A stretch of 64,000 bases of DNA from an uncultured Lachnospiraceae bacterium (lineage in GTDB: Bacteria; Bacillota; Clostridia; Lachnospirales; Lachnospiraceae), in assembly GCA_910578555.1 (NCBI GenBank), contig CAJTPS010000005.1:155204-219203 (forward strand). The letters are read 5' to 3'. Positions within the stretch are counted from its first letter, which is position 1; each line of letters begins with the position of its first letter. The translations under genes and the position numbers were made by a program. This document shows, one piece after another, positions 16,193-25,993 of the stretch. A model generated the notes under the pieces. The model was not told the DNA's origin, made no database searches, and saw nothing but the letters and a program-made list of their open reading frames with translations.

Positions 16193-18159
16193 TAAGTTAC
16201 GATCCTCTTAAATTTCTTTTCAAGTTCATATTTTGTCATGGATATCACAGTTGGCCTGCCGTGCGGGCAATGATAAGGATTGTCCAGTGTCAGCAGTTCG
16301 TCTATCAGCTGTTCCGCCTCATCACGGCTCAGCCGCATATTGCCCTTGACAGCCGCTTTGCATGCCATGGTCGCGATGCGGATGCGAATACTCTCCGGCG
16401 TGCCCGTCACGGACTCATCCGCCAGTTCGTCCAGTATCTCCCGGAAAAATGCTTTCTCCTCATAGCCGTACAGATCAAGCGGAACGCCGCGGACCGCATA
16501 GTCATTACCGCCGAACTCTTCTATCATAAAGCCTAACGCCGCAAAGTCTTCGGCGTGTTTTAAGTAGCATTCCCGCTCTCTGCTGCTCATAGCCACCACG
16601 ATCGGCGGATTGACCGTCTGGGAGGCAATGGTATGCTCGCGGAAACGCTTCATGAAGCGCTCGTACTTCACTTTTTCATGGGCGGCATGCTGATCCACGA
16701 TCAATAGTTTATCCTCATAAGAGATCAGCCAGTATGTATCGAATAGCTGTCCGATTATTTTAAAATGCGGACGCGCCTGCTCTGACAGTATTTTATCTGC
16801 AAACAATTCCATCTGCGTCGGATTCTGTGCGGCTGCCTCCATGTGCGCTGCTGACAGATTCTCCGCAGACTGCACCGGTCCGGGTGTTTGCTCTTCCGGA
16901 TGTCTGGTCCCGATCTGCCCGGTCTCTGGCGCGTAAACAGCGGTCTCTTTCATGCGGTCATGGTCCGGATGCTGAAAACTGTTCCGCCCGCGATCATATA
17001 CATTGGCGTGTTTCTCCGGCACTGCCGTCTGAAGGAAACGCATTCCTTCTGCGGCGATTCTTCTTTGCTCAAAAGGTTCCGGTGCCGTTATTTTCGCCGC
17101 ATTTGCGGTGCTGTCCGCCCGGTTGATTCGATCTGACTTTCCATCCGTGAGCGTCACCTGTGGGATCATTTCCGTCTCGTGAAGCGCCGAATGGATCGCC
17201 CGCATCACCGTATCATAGAAGGCTGGTCCGTCGGCGATGCGCACTTCCATCTTCGTCGGATGCACATTGACGTCGATCCGCTCCGTATCGATCCGGAAAT
17301 GCAGCACACAGAATGGAAATTTATGCTGCATAAGATATTCTCGATAGCCTTCCTCGATCGCCTTACTGATCAGTGTGCTTTTGATATATCTGCCGTTGAC
17401 ATAGAATATTTCATAGTTGCGGTTCGCCCGGTTGATAACAGGTTTGCCCAGCATACCTTCGATGGAGACGCCGTCTTCACAAAACCCGACCGGAACCAGC
17501 TGTGCGGCAATCTCTTTACCGTAGATACGATAGATGATCTCATGCAGATTGTTATTTCCCGTCGTATAGAACTTTGTCTGCCCGTTCATGATGAATTTAA
17601 AAGACACGCCGGGGTTCGACATTGCGAGATGCTCCATGAGATCCGCCACGTAAGAACCTTCTGTCTGGGGCTGTTTTAAGAATTTCTTTCGGGGCGGCGT
17701 ATTGTAGAACAGACTCCGCACGAGAACGGTCGTTCCTTCCGGCGCACCGATCTCCTCCTGTTCTTTCTCAATACCGCCCTCGATTACATAACGGATTCCC
17801 GTCAGTTCCTGCGGTGTCTTGGAGATCAGTTCTACCATGGACACTGCGGCGATGCTCGCCAGCGCCTCGCCGCGGAACCCAAGGCTGACCAGACTGGTCA
17901 AATCATCTGCGGAGGTGATTTTGCTGGTCGCATGGCGCAGAAACGCGTTACGGATCTGATTTTTCTCAATACCGCCCCCGTTATCGGTGACGCGGATCAG
18001 AGAAGTTCCGCCGTCTTTGATCTCCACGGTGACAGCGTCCGCACCGGCATCTATGGCGTTCTCTACAAGCTCCTTGACCACGCTCGCCGGGCGCTCCACA
18101 ACCTCTCCGGCGGCAATTTTATCGATTGTCTGATGATCCAATACATTAATAACAGCCAT
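16192..18159 (-). CDS. mutL: DNA mismatch repair endonuclease MutL
   Basis: A 655-residue GHKL ATPase. The N-terminal motifs ENAIDAGAD, DNGGGI and GFRGEALASI are present. The C-terminal domain carries DQHAAHEKVKYE, the metal-binding endonuclease motif of MutL from bacteria lacking MutH, plus CPHGRPT. It would nick the discontinuous strand after MutS recognition. The linker (about 340-450) is low in conservation. It follows mutS by 84 bases and is coupled to miaA. Confidence 0.96.
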   Translation of the reverse strand: MAVINVLDHQTIDKIAAGEVVERPASVVKELVENAIDAGADAVTVEIKDGGTSLIRVTDNGGGIEKNQIRNAFLRHATSKITSADDLTSLVSLGFRGEALASIAAVSMVELISKTPQELTGIRYVIEGGIEKEQEEIGAPEGTTVLVRSLFYNTPPRKKFLKQPQTEGSYVADLMEHLAMSNPGVSFKFIMNGQTKFYTTGNNNLHEIIYRIYGKEIAAQLVPVGFCEDGVSIEGMLGKPVINRANRNYEIFYVNGRYIKSTLISKAIEEGYREYLMQHKFPFCVLHFRIDTERIDVNVHPTKMEVRIADGPAFYDTVMRAIHSALHETEMIPQVTLTDGKSDRINRADSTANAAKITAPEPFEQRRIAAEGMRFLQTAVPEKHANVYDRGRNSFQHPDHDRMKETAVYAPETGQIGTRHPEEQTPGPVQSAENLSAAHMEAAAQNPTQMELFADKILSEQARPHFKIIGQLFDTYWLISYEDKLLIVDQHAAHEKVKYERFMKRFREHTIASQTVNPPIVVAMSSRERECYLKHAEDFAALGFMIEEFGGNDYAVRGVPLDLYGYEEKAFFREILDELADESVTGTPESIRIRIATMACKAAVKGNMRLSRDEAEQLIDELLTLDNPYHCPHGRPTVISMTKYELEKKFKRIVT

Positions 18160-18243
18160 ATATTCTCATTCTTTCCCGCAAAGCCCGGATTTTTGCAGTA
18201 AACTCATAATCGGACTTGTTCGATTGATTATTTACCAGTCAAA

Positions 18244-20898
18244 TTAATTTACCTGCCACCGGTTCTTCAGCTTATTCTGCAGCCGGTATAAGGTATTGAG
18301 CGCATCCACGGGCGTCAGGTTCCCGACGTCGATCTCCTGCAGTTCCCTGATGATGTCCTCGTCCTTTACGGTATCAAAAAGCGACATCTGCTCCAGGTCC
18401 ACCTCATCATATTTCACGGCTTTGCGTTTTTCACTTTTGATATTGACTTCAATATTCTGTACTTTCTCAATAATATCGTTGTCACTCAGCTGCTCGACGA
18501 TCTCTTTCGCACGGTCTATAACCATATCCGGCACCCCGGCCAGCTTTGCGACCTGTATGCCGTAACTCTTGTCCGCGCCGCCCTTGACGATCTTGCGCAG
18601 GAACACAATATCGTCGCCTTTCTCTTTGACGGCAATGCAGTAATTGTTGACGTTATCCATCTTGTCTTCCAGTTCCGTCAATTCATGATAATGGGTTGCA
18701 AACAACGTTTTCGCACCCAGAATCTTACGGTTGCTGATATGTTCGATCACCGCCCAGGCGATGCTTAATCCGTCAAAGGTCGATGTCCCTCTGCCGATCT
18801 CGTCTAACACTAACAGGCTGTTGACCGTGGCATTGCGCAGGATATTCGCAACCTCATTCATTTCCACCATAAAAGTAGACTGTCCGCTGGAAAGGTCGTC
18901 GGATGCTCCCACCCGGGTAAAGATGCGATCCACGATGCCGATGTCCGCTTTTCTGGCAGGCACAAAGGAGCCGATCTGCGCCAGCAGGACGATCAGCGCC
19001 GTCTGCCGCATATAAGTGGATTTACCCGCCATATTCGGTCCCGTGATCACCGCGATACAGTGCTTCCGATTGTCCAGATAGGTGTCGTTATCGATAAACA
19101 TGTCATGGTCGATCATCTGTTCCACCACCGGATGTCTGCCGCCCTTAATGTCGATGATGCCTTTGTCATTGAGAGAAGGCCGTATGTACTGATTGCGCTC
19201 AGCCACATAGGACAGCGAGGCAAAGACGTCCAGCTTCGCCACAGCTCTTGCCGTTCTCTGGATACGCTCCATCTGCACCGCGATAGACTCTCTGATTTCA
19301 CAGAACAGATCGTACTCTAAGGAGGAGAGCTTATCCTCCGCGTTGAGAATGGAGTCCTCCAGCTCCTTCAGTCTCGGTGTGGTATAGCGCTCCGCATTCG
19401 CCAGCGTCTGTTTGCGGATATAATCCTCAGGAACAAGATCTTTATAGGAATTGGTCACCTCAAAATAGTAACCGAAGACTTTATTGTATTTGATGCGCAG
19501 ATTCCTGATCCCCGTGCGCTCCCTGTCTTCTTCCTCCAGCGCCGCCAGCCAGTTCTTACCGTCTGTCTTGGCGTTTCGCAGCGAATCGATCGTTTCGCTG
19601 AACCCCTCCTTTATCATACCACCTTCCCGGATCGATATGGGCGGTTCTTCTATAATCGAATCATCAATCAGATGATAAATATCCTCCAACGCATCCATGC
19701 GGTCATTGATTTCCAGCAGAAGCGCTGCATCGAGACCGCCAAGCACCGTCTTGATGGACGGCAGCATGGCAAGCGAGTTGCGCAGTGCGATCAGATCCCG
19801 CGGATTCGCCGTCTTATAGCTTACCTTGCCGAGCAGTCTCTCCAGATCGTAGATCGTGTTCAGGTATTCGCGCAGTTCGTCCCTGTCCACACTGTTGCGG
19901 CTGAGAGATTCTACCACGTCCAGCCTTCGTTCCATCTTCGTCCTGTCAATCAACGGCTGCTCGATGTACTTGCGCAGCAGTCTGCCGCCCATCGCGGTCT
20001 TCGTCCGGTCAAGAACACCCAGCAGGGAGCCTTTCTTCTGCTTCTCACGCAGCGTTTCCGTCAGTTCCAGATTCCGTCTGGTGGAACTGTCAAGCAGCAT
20101 ATATTTGCTCGTCAGATAAGGATACAGATGTGTAAAATGTGCCAGAGACGTCTTCTGCGTCTCATACAGATACTGCATAAGCACTCCGGCGGCGGTCAGT
20201 CCCGTCGGAAAATCTTCTATACCAAGCCCCGAAAGCGTGTTCACATGAAAATGTTTCATCAGGGTCTTACGACAGTTATCCTCATCAAAGTAATGTGCCT
20301 GCAGGGAATAGACCGTGATGCCCAGACGGTTCTTCAGATCGTCAATATCATAACCGCTGACAAGAAACTGTTCATTACAGATAATCTCAGAGGGTTCGTA
20401 TTTCATAATCTCGTCCTGCAGCTTGCGGATATCTTCCACTTCCGTCAGGTAATAGTCTCCGGTGGTGACATCCGCCACGGAGATACCCGTTTTCCCGGGA
20501 AAATAAACAATACAGAGAAGATAGTTATTGCGGGATTCTTCTATGGTCTGCAGATTCAGATTCGTGCCGGGGGTCACGATCCGCACGACCTCCCGTTTGA
20601 CGATCCCTTTAGCCGTTTTGGGATCTTCCATCTGCTCACAGATCGCTACTTTGTATCCCTTAGACACCAGTTTGCTCAGGTATCCTTCCAGAGCGTGATG
20701 CGGCACGCCGCACATGGGCGCCCGTTCTTCCTGACCGCAGTTCTTGCCTGTCAGCGTAATCTCCAGTTCTTTGGATGCCAGAAGCGCATCTTCGTAGAAC
20801 ATCTCATAGAAATCTCCCAAACGGTACAGGAGAATACAATCCTGATATTCTTTTTTGGTTTCCAGATACTGCTGCATCATGGGGGTTAATTCTGCCAT
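18244..20898 (-). CDS. mutS: DNA mismatch recognition protein MutS
   Basis: An 884-residue MutS1. The N-terminal mismatch-binding motif has Phe-x-Glu in LGDFYEMFYEDA (about 27-38). The ATPase has GPNMAGKSTYMRQ (about 624), the signature SSGQSTFMVEM, Walker B LLVLDEIGRGTSTFDG and FATHYHEL. The C-terminus ends in a short helical region for clamp interaction. It is the upstream partner of mutL, and miaB precedes it in the same direction. Confidence 0.97.
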   Translation of the reverse strand: MAELTPMMQQYLETKKEYQDCILLYRLGDFYEMFYEDALLASKELEITLTGKNCGQEERAPMCGVPHHALEGYLSKLVSKGYKVAICEQMEDPKTAKGIVKREVVRIVTPGTNLNLQTIEESRNNYLLCIVYFPGKTGISVADVTTGDYYLTEVEDIRKLQDEIMKYEPSEIICNEQFLVSGYDIDDLKNRLGITVYSLQAHYFDEDNCRKTLMKHFHVNTLSGLGIEDFPTGLTAAGVLMQYLYETQKTSLAHFTHLYPYLTSKYMLLDSSTRRNLELTETLREKQKKGSLLGVLDRTKTAMGGRLLRKYIEQPLIDRTKMERRLDVVESLSRNSVDRDELREYLNTIYDLERLLGKVSYKTANPRDLIALRNSLAMLPSIKTVLGGLDAALLLEINDRMDALEDIYHLIDDSIIEEPPISIREGGMIKEGFSETIDSLRNAKTDGKNWLAALEEEDRERTGIRNLRIKYNKVFGYYFEVTNSYKDLVPEDYIRKQTLANAERYTTPRLKELEDSILNAEDKLSSLEYDLFCEIRESIAVQMERIQRTARAVAKLDVFASLSYVAERNQYIRPSLNDKGIIDIKGGRHPVVEQMIDHDMFIDNDTYLDNRKHCIAVITGPNMAGKSTYMRQTALIVLLAQIGSFVPARKADIGIVDRIFTRVGASDDLSSGQSTFMVEMNEVANILRNATVNSLLVLDEIGRGTSTFDGLSIAWAVIEHISNRKILGAKTLFATHYHELTELEDKMDNVNNYCIAVKEKGDDIVFLRKIVKGGADKSYGIQVAKLAGVPDMVIDRAKEIVEQLSDNDIIEKVQNIEVNIKSEKRKAVKYDEVDLEQMSLFDTVKDEDIIRELQEIDVGNLTPVDALNTLYRLQNKLKNRWQVN

Positions 20899-20994
20899 TT
20901 ATCTTAACCGTCTTTCTTTTACTCTTATCATCAATCGTCTTATCCTGTCTATAAATCCGCCACGCGATGACCAGCACAGTCGATCCCCTGTCGT

Positions 20995-22440
20995 TCACGC
21001 TTCGATTACATGACCTGTATAGTAGAATCCGTGGCAGGTATCAAGTGACACCTGTACAAGCTGTCCGATTCGTATATTACCTGCCGGAAAATGAACCAGC
21101 ATATTATTGGAGAGCCTTCCGGTCAAAAGGGATGCATCCTGCTCATTCACTTCCTCCACAAGCGCTTCCATCACCTGACCCTGCAGGCGCGCAGCGCGCT
21201 CTCTCGCCGTGTCCTGCACGACTTTCAGAAGTTTATCAAAGCCTTCCCGAACCACTTCTTCCGGCACCTGGTTGTCCATGGCTGCAGCCGGCGTGCCTGT
21301 ACGTTTGGAATAAATAAATGTAAATGCATTGTCATACTGCACCCTGCGTACCACATCGATCGTTTCTTCCACATCGGCCAGTGTCTCTCCGGGAAAACCG
21401 ACAATAATATCCGTCGTGATCGCGATATCGGGCATCGCGGTTTTAATCTTGTCCACAAGGGCCAGATACTGGTCTTTGGTATATCTCCTGTTCATTGCCT
21501 TAAGGATCCGGTCAGAACCCGCCTGCACCGGCAGATGCAGATGACGGCATATCTTGGTGGATTGTCGCATTACCTCGATCAGTTCATCGGAGAGATCCTT
21601 GGGATGGGACGTCATAAACCGGATTCTCTGCAGTCCCTCGATCTGTTCGACTTCCCGCAGAAGCTGTGCAAATGTGATAGGTTCCTCCAGGTTCTTTCCG
21701 TAGGAATTAACGTTCTGCCCAAGCAGCATGACTTCCACCACACCGTCCGCCACAAGATGCTCGATCTCTCTTATAATTTCTTTCGGGTCTCTGCTCCGCT
21801 CCCGCCCTCTCACATAGGGCACGATGCAGTAACTGCAGAAATTATTACACCCGAACATAATATTGATTCCCGATTTATAGGGATATTTACGGCTGACCGG
21901 AAGATCTTCGACAATCTGATCCGTCTCCTGCCAGATATCGATGATCATCTCCTGATTCTCAAACATTGCCACCAGAAGCTGCGCAAACTTAAAGATATTA
22001 TGGGTCCCGAAGATCAGATCCACGAACCGGTAGCTTCGCCTGATCTTCTCAATTACGCTGTGCTCCTGCATCATACAGCCGCAAAGGGCAATTTTAAGAT
22101 GGGGTTTTTTGCGTTTTAGACTGTTCAGGAATCCCAGTCTGCCGTATACGCGCTGATTGGCATTATCCCGGACGGTACAGGTATTGTATATGACGAAATC
22201 GGCCTCTTCCTCACTTTCGGTAGATACATAACCGATCCGCGTCAGGATACCCAGCAGCTTCTCGGAATCTCTGGCGTTCATCTGACAGCCGAAAGTCGTC
22301 ACGCAACACAGAGGTCTGCGTCCAAGCTGTCTTGACAGCTTATTTACATAGACCTCTGCCTCTTTCATATATTTATTCTGCAGGACTGTCTCCTGCTCAT
22401 CACTTGTAGACGCACATTGCGCCGTTGTATGTCCTGACAT
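20995..22440 (-). CDS. miaB: tRNA-2-methylthio-N6-dimethylallyladenosine synthase MiaB
   Basis: A 481-residue radical-SAM methylthiotransferase. The N-terminal UPF0004 domain starts TFGCQMNARDSEK, the radical-SAM cluster motif is CNNFCSYCIVPYVRG (Cys-x3-Cys-x2-Cys), and the C-terminal TRAM domain covers about the last 65 residues. It inserts the methylthio group on i6A37 made by MiaA. An extra N-terminal stretch of about 40 residues precedes the conserved domain. Confidence 0.96.
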   Translation of the reverse strand: MSGHTTAQCASTSDEQETVLQNKYMKEAEVYVNKLSRQLGRRPLCCVTTFGCQMNARDSEKLLGILTRIGYVSTESEEEADFVIYNTCTVRDNANQRVYGRLGFLNSLKRKKPHLKIALCGCMMQEHSVIEKIRRSYRFVDLIFGTHNIFKFAQLLVAMFENQEMIIDIWQETDQIVEDLPVSRKYPYKSGINIMFGCNNFCSYCIVPYVRGRERSRDPKEIIREIEHLVADGVVEVMLLGQNVNSYGKNLEEPITFAQLLREVEQIEGLQRIRFMTSHPKDLSDELIEVMRQSTKICRHLHLPVQAGSDRILKAMNRRYTKDQYLALVDKIKTAMPDIAITTDIIVGFPGETLADVEETIDVVRRVQYDNAFTFIYSKRTGTPAAAMDNQVPEEVVREGFDKLLKVVQDTARERAARLQGQVMEALVEEVNEQDASLLTGRLSNNMLVHFPAGNIRIGQLVQVSLDTCHGFYYTGHVIEA

Positions 22441-22528
22441 GTTTATTCTCTCTATAGTAATAATTTGGGTTCCTCACTTGATACGGGAAATGTTCCGCTT
22501 ATCAGAAACAATGGAACAAAGCTCGCAA

Positions 22529-23401
22529 TTAAGTCAGGCTCATCTTCTTACAGCAGGCAACCGCAAGCGCTCCGGGTCCGATGTGACAGGCAACACTCAG
22601 GGAAAGCGGATCGACGTGGATTGCAAACTCCGGGAACTGCGCCTGCACTTCCTCCTTGAGCTGTGATACCGCTTCCGTATCATAAGTATACGCGATCTGC
22701 AGCCAGATGTTATCAGGAGAAACACCGCCGAATCGTTTCTCCATATCGCTTCGGATCGCATTGATCATAATGGACTTACCCTGTGAAACGGTTCTTGCTT
22801 TGGCAAAAGCATCTAATTTATCTCCTTGAATCTGCAATACAGGCTTTAACCGCAGAATCGTACCGAGCGCTGCGGCCGCAGGCGTGATTCTGCCGCCCTT
22901 CTTCAGATAATAAAGCGTATCCAGCATGATATAGATACTGGAATTGAATTTATCCGCTTCCAGCGCTTCTTTGATCTTATTCGCATCCATTCCCTGTTCT
23001 GCCAGCATCAGTGCGTCTAACGTCGACTGTCTCTGGGTAACGGAAATCCGCTGGTTATTGACCACCTCTACCTTGCCTTCGTAGTCCTGTGCGAGCATAA
23101 TCGCGCTCTGACAGGAACCGCTTAAACCGCTCGACATGGGAATATGAACGATCGCATCATGATTCAGCAGCAGTTCATCCCATAGATTCATCACAGATTC
23201 CGGTGTCGGCTGGCTTGTAATCACATCAGCGCCCTCCGCCAGACGACGGTAGAACTCGTCCTGTGTCAGAGTGATGTCCTCATAATAAGTCTCGTTGTTA
23301 ATCATAAAAGGCATAGGCAGCACATAGATGCCGAGTTCCTTTGCCTGCGCCTGTGTTATACCGCTGTTGCTGTCTGTTACAATCGCAATTTTCTGTGCCA
23401 T
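22529..23401 (-). CDS. DegV family fatty-acid-binding protein
   Basis: A 290-residue DegV protein: IAIVTDSNSGIT at the N-terminus, TSQPTPESV, PMSSGLSGSCQSA (lipid carboxylate-binding Ser region) and GPGALAVAC near the C-terminus. Family members (FakB) bind fatty acids for phosphorylation by FakA. A FakA-like DAK2 protein is encoded 2.6 kb upstream at 25994-27676, with recG between, so they could work as a pair. Partner specificity is inference. Confidence 0.93.
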   Translation of the reverse strand: MAQKIAIVTDSNSGITQAQAKELGIYVLPMPFMINNETYYEDITLTQDEFYRRLAEGADVITSQPTPESVMNLWDELLLNHDAIVHIPMSSGLSGSCQSAIMLAQDYEGKVEVVNNQRISVTQRQSTLDALMLAEQGMDANKIKEALEADKFNSSIYIMLDTLYYLKKGGRITPAAAALGTILRLKPVLQIQGDKLDAFAKARTVSQGKSIMINAIRSDMEKRFGGVSPDNIWLQIAYTYDTEAVSQLKEEVQAQFPEFAIHVDPLSLSVACHIGPGALAVACCKKMSLT

Positions 23402-23469
23402 AACTTCTTATTCTCTCCGTTTCCGATTCGTCAGGGATATATGAATATACTCCCCTAACCATATTACTT

Positions 23470-25518
23470 TTAGATAGTTCTAAAGTCAACCTCATTTATT
23501 GCCGCACGTTCTATGTGCGCTCGCAGCGAAGCGTACTGCGCACCGGCAAGCGCCGTATCCTCCGCCATGATTCTGTCAGCCCGTTCACTGGCGCGCTGCA
23601 GTATCCCCGCGTCCTGATAGATGTCCCCCAGGGCGAAATGAAGGTCGCCGCTTTGCCTGATGCCGAACAGATCACCGGGACCCCGCAGCTTCAGGTCCTG
23701 TGAAGCAATATAGAATCCGTCATTGGATTCATTCAGAATTTTAAGTCTTGCCATAGTTTCGGTTTTCTGCGACCCGCTCATAAAGATACAGTAGGATTGT
23801 TCTTTGCCGCGGCCGACACGTCCGCGGAGCTGATGCAGCTGTGCCAGACCGAACCGCTCTGCATTTTCCACCATCATCACCGTGGCATTCGGCACATTGA
23901 TCCCGACCTCGATCACCGTCGTGGATACCAGCACATCGATCTGACGTGCGGCAAACGCTTCCATGATCCGCTTTTTTTCCGCCGCTTTCATCCTGCCGTG
24001 CAGCGCTGCGATCTGTACAGAACTGTCCAGTGTCCCTTTTAGTTTCGCCGTATAGGAGACGACATTTTCCAGTTCCTCCGCCTCTCCCTCATCCACCATG
24101 GGACAGATCACATACACCTGATGTCCGGCCGCCACCTCTTTCTCGATAAAACGGTAAGCGGTGTCGCGATAGGACGTATTGACCACACAGTTTCTGATCG
24201 GCAGACGATTGGCCGGCAGTTCGTCCAGCACGGATATATGCAGATCACCGTAGAGAATAATCGCCAGTGTCCGCGGAATCGGTGTCGCACTCATAACCAG
24301 CACATGTACCGTATTACCCTTCTGCGCCAGACTCTCCCGCTGTCTCACCCCGAAGCGATGCTGTTCGTCCGTAATCACCAGCGCAAGATTATGGTAGATT
24401 ACCTTATCCTGAATCAATGCGTGTGTTCCCAGAATCACATTGGCCTCTCCGCTCTCGATCTGCGCATAGATAACTTTTCTCTCCTTTGCGGGCGTGGAAC
24501 CAGTCAACAATACAGGGCATATCGGCAGATCATACTGCTTCTGCAGCTGCGTGAGCGTCTCGAAGTGCTGCGCAGCCAGAACTTCCGTAGGCGCCATCAT
24601 TGCGCCCTGATACCCGTTCGCCACACACATAATAAGCGCAAGAAAAGCCAGAATCGTCTTTCCCGACCCGACATCTCCCTGAATGAGCCGGTTCATCGTG
24701 TGATCCGAAGTCAGATCTGCCTGAATCTGTGACCACACGTTCTGCTGTGCCTGTGTCAGCCGGTAGGGAAGCGCCTCGATCAGCCGCCCGGTCTGTGCAA
24801 CGCAGATCATCGGATACTGGTTGCGAATCTCTTCGTTGCTTTCCCGCATTCTTCGAATCATAAGAATAAAAAGCAGAAACTCGTCATACACAAGCCTTTC
24901 CCTAGCTTTTACCAGCATTTCCCGATTATCGGGAAAGTGCATCTGCCGCACGGCTTCCTCCAGACTGCAGAGCCCTTCTTCTGCGCGGATAAATTCCGGA
25001 AGATAATCCTCTGACAGATCTGCCGCCGCGATCGCCTGCCGCATTGCCTTAGTGATTGCGTTGTTGCTCAAACCTTTGGTGGTCGAATAGCGGGGGAGCA
25101 TATGATCCGCCATCTTTTGGTACTCCTCCGGCTTATACATCCGTGCCTGCTCCATCGAGAGACGGTTGCCCTTCTGCTGTAAAATACCGCGAAATATATA
25201 GGTCGTATCCTTTTTCAGACTGTTTTTCAAATAGGGCATATTGAAATACGTCATGTGAAGTGTCCCGCCGCCTGTACAGACCGCCTCAAAGGATGTGATA
25301 CTTAAGCCCCGGACATGTCTGGTCGCGATATTCCCGCGAATCTGTCCAGCTACCGCCGTCATTTCGTTCGGATCAGCCTGGGATAGGTCCACCGGATCAG
25401 AGAAATATTCATAATCCCTCGGATAATAATGCACCAGATCCTCCGCCGTATACACCTGCAATTTATGAAAAAGCCCCGCTGTCTTTTCCCCGATCCCCTT
25501 CAGCGCCGTAATTTCCAT
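23470..25518 (-). CDS. recG: ATP-dependent DNA helicase RecG
   Basis: A 682-residue SF2 helicase that remodels stalled forks and Holliday junctions. It has the N-terminal wedge/OB domain, helicase motifs GDVGSGKT (Walker A), the DEQH box in VITDEQHRFGVRQR, and the C-terminal QLRGRVGRG. The ATG at 25518 (MEITALKGIGEK) is preferred to a GTG 48 bases upstream because the conserved N-terminus begins there. A 475-base gap with a repeat array separates it from the FakA-like gene. Confidence 0.96.
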   Translation of the reverse strand: MEITALKGIGEKTAGLFHKLQVYTAEDLVHYYPRDYEYFSDPVDLSQADPNEMTAVAGQIRGNIATRHVRGLSITSFEAVCTGGGTLHMTYFNMPYLKNSLKKDTTYIFRGILQQKGNRLSMEQARMYKPEEYQKMADHMLPRYSTTKGLSNNAITKAMRQAIAAADLSEDYLPEFIRAEEGLCSLEEAVRQMHFPDNREMLVKARERLVYDEFLLFILMIRRMRESNEEIRNQYPMICVAQTGRLIEALPYRLTQAQQNVWSQIQADLTSDHTMNRLIQGDVGSGKTILAFLALIMCVANGYQGAMMAPTEVLAAQHFETLTQLQKQYDLPICPVLLTGSTPAKERKVIYAQIESGEANVILGTHALIQDKVIYHNLALVITDEQHRFGVRQRESLAQKGNTVHVLVMSATPIPRTLAIILYGDLHISVLDELPANRLPIRNCVVNTSYRDTAYRFIEKEVAAGHQVYVICPMVDEGEAEELENVVSYTAKLKGTLDSSVQIAALHGRMKAAEKKRIMEAFAARQIDVLVSTTVIEVGINVPNATVMMVENAERFGLAQLHQLRGRVGRGKEQSYCIFMSGSQKTETMARLKILNESNDGFYIASQDLKLRGPGDLFGIRQSGDLHFALGDIYQDAGILQRASERADRIMAEDTALAGAQYASLRAHIERAAINEVDFRTI

Positions 25519-25667
25519 TGCCCTATAGTTTTCCTTTCTGCTATTTTCGTTTATATGAAAACACACTTTTTATGTGCATGTTAAAAGGTGCTATCTGGAA
25601 AACGAAAGGGCATATTACACAAGATCGATAAAGTATCTTTTGACACCCTGACATTCTCTTGAAAAAT

Positions 25668-25698
25668 CCCCGACAATAATACACAATTATTGTCAGGG
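25668..25698. repeat. Perfect inverted repeat between recG and the FakA-like gene
   Basis: CCC, one base, GACAATAAT, a five-base loop, ATTATTGTC, one base, GGG. The nine-pair stem has an A/C interior mismatch and a GGG/CCC base. There is no T run on either side, so it is not a standard terminator. The rest of 25519-25667 shows no gene. Confidence 0.6.
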
Positions 25699-25714
25699 AA
25701 TGATTAATATTCTT

Positions 25715-25991
25715 CCGCATATCCGAGTACGCGAAGCGAATCTCACAAAGTTAATTTCTCCCGCTTATCCGAGTTCGCGAAGCGAATCGCGCAAGGTTAA
25801 TTTTTCCGCTTATCCGAGTACGCGAAGCGAATCTCACAAAGTTAATTTCTCCCGCTTATCCGAGTTCGCGAAGCGAATCGCGCAAGGTTAATTTTTCCGC
25901 TTATCCGAGTTCGCGAAGCGAATCTCGCAAGGTTAATTTTTCCGCTTATCCGAGTTCGCGAAGCGAATCTCGCAATCGAACTTGTTCGATT
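25715..25991 (-). repeat. Two-hairpin element, copy B: tandem array of six units
   Basis: The motif ATCCGAG recurs with CCGAG at 25723, 25769, 25814, 25860, 25905 and 25950, so units are 45 or 46 bp. On the minus strand each contains the second hairpin, CGAG-A-TTCGC / GCGAA-CTCG with loop TTC, followed by GGATAAGCGG. Only the unit next to the gene keeps the first hairpin, AATCGAAC / GTTCGATT (25974-25991), which starts two bases after the stop codon of the FakA-like gene. Units 1+2 are near-identical to 3+4, a 91-bp higher-order duplication. Confidence 0.92.
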
Positions 25992-25993
25992 TG

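Noticed and set aside
19672..20889. 405-codon plus-strand frame opposite mutS, and similar long frames opposite miaB (21091-22119) and the chemoreceptor (31894-32763)
   Set aside because: They are antisense to well-conserved genes, have no ribosome site and no recognisable motif; they arise from codon usage.
25700..25991. CRISPR array
   Set aside because: Units are contiguous and nearly identical with no variable spacers, contain hairpins, and no cas gene is present. The same holds for the 49646-49995 array.
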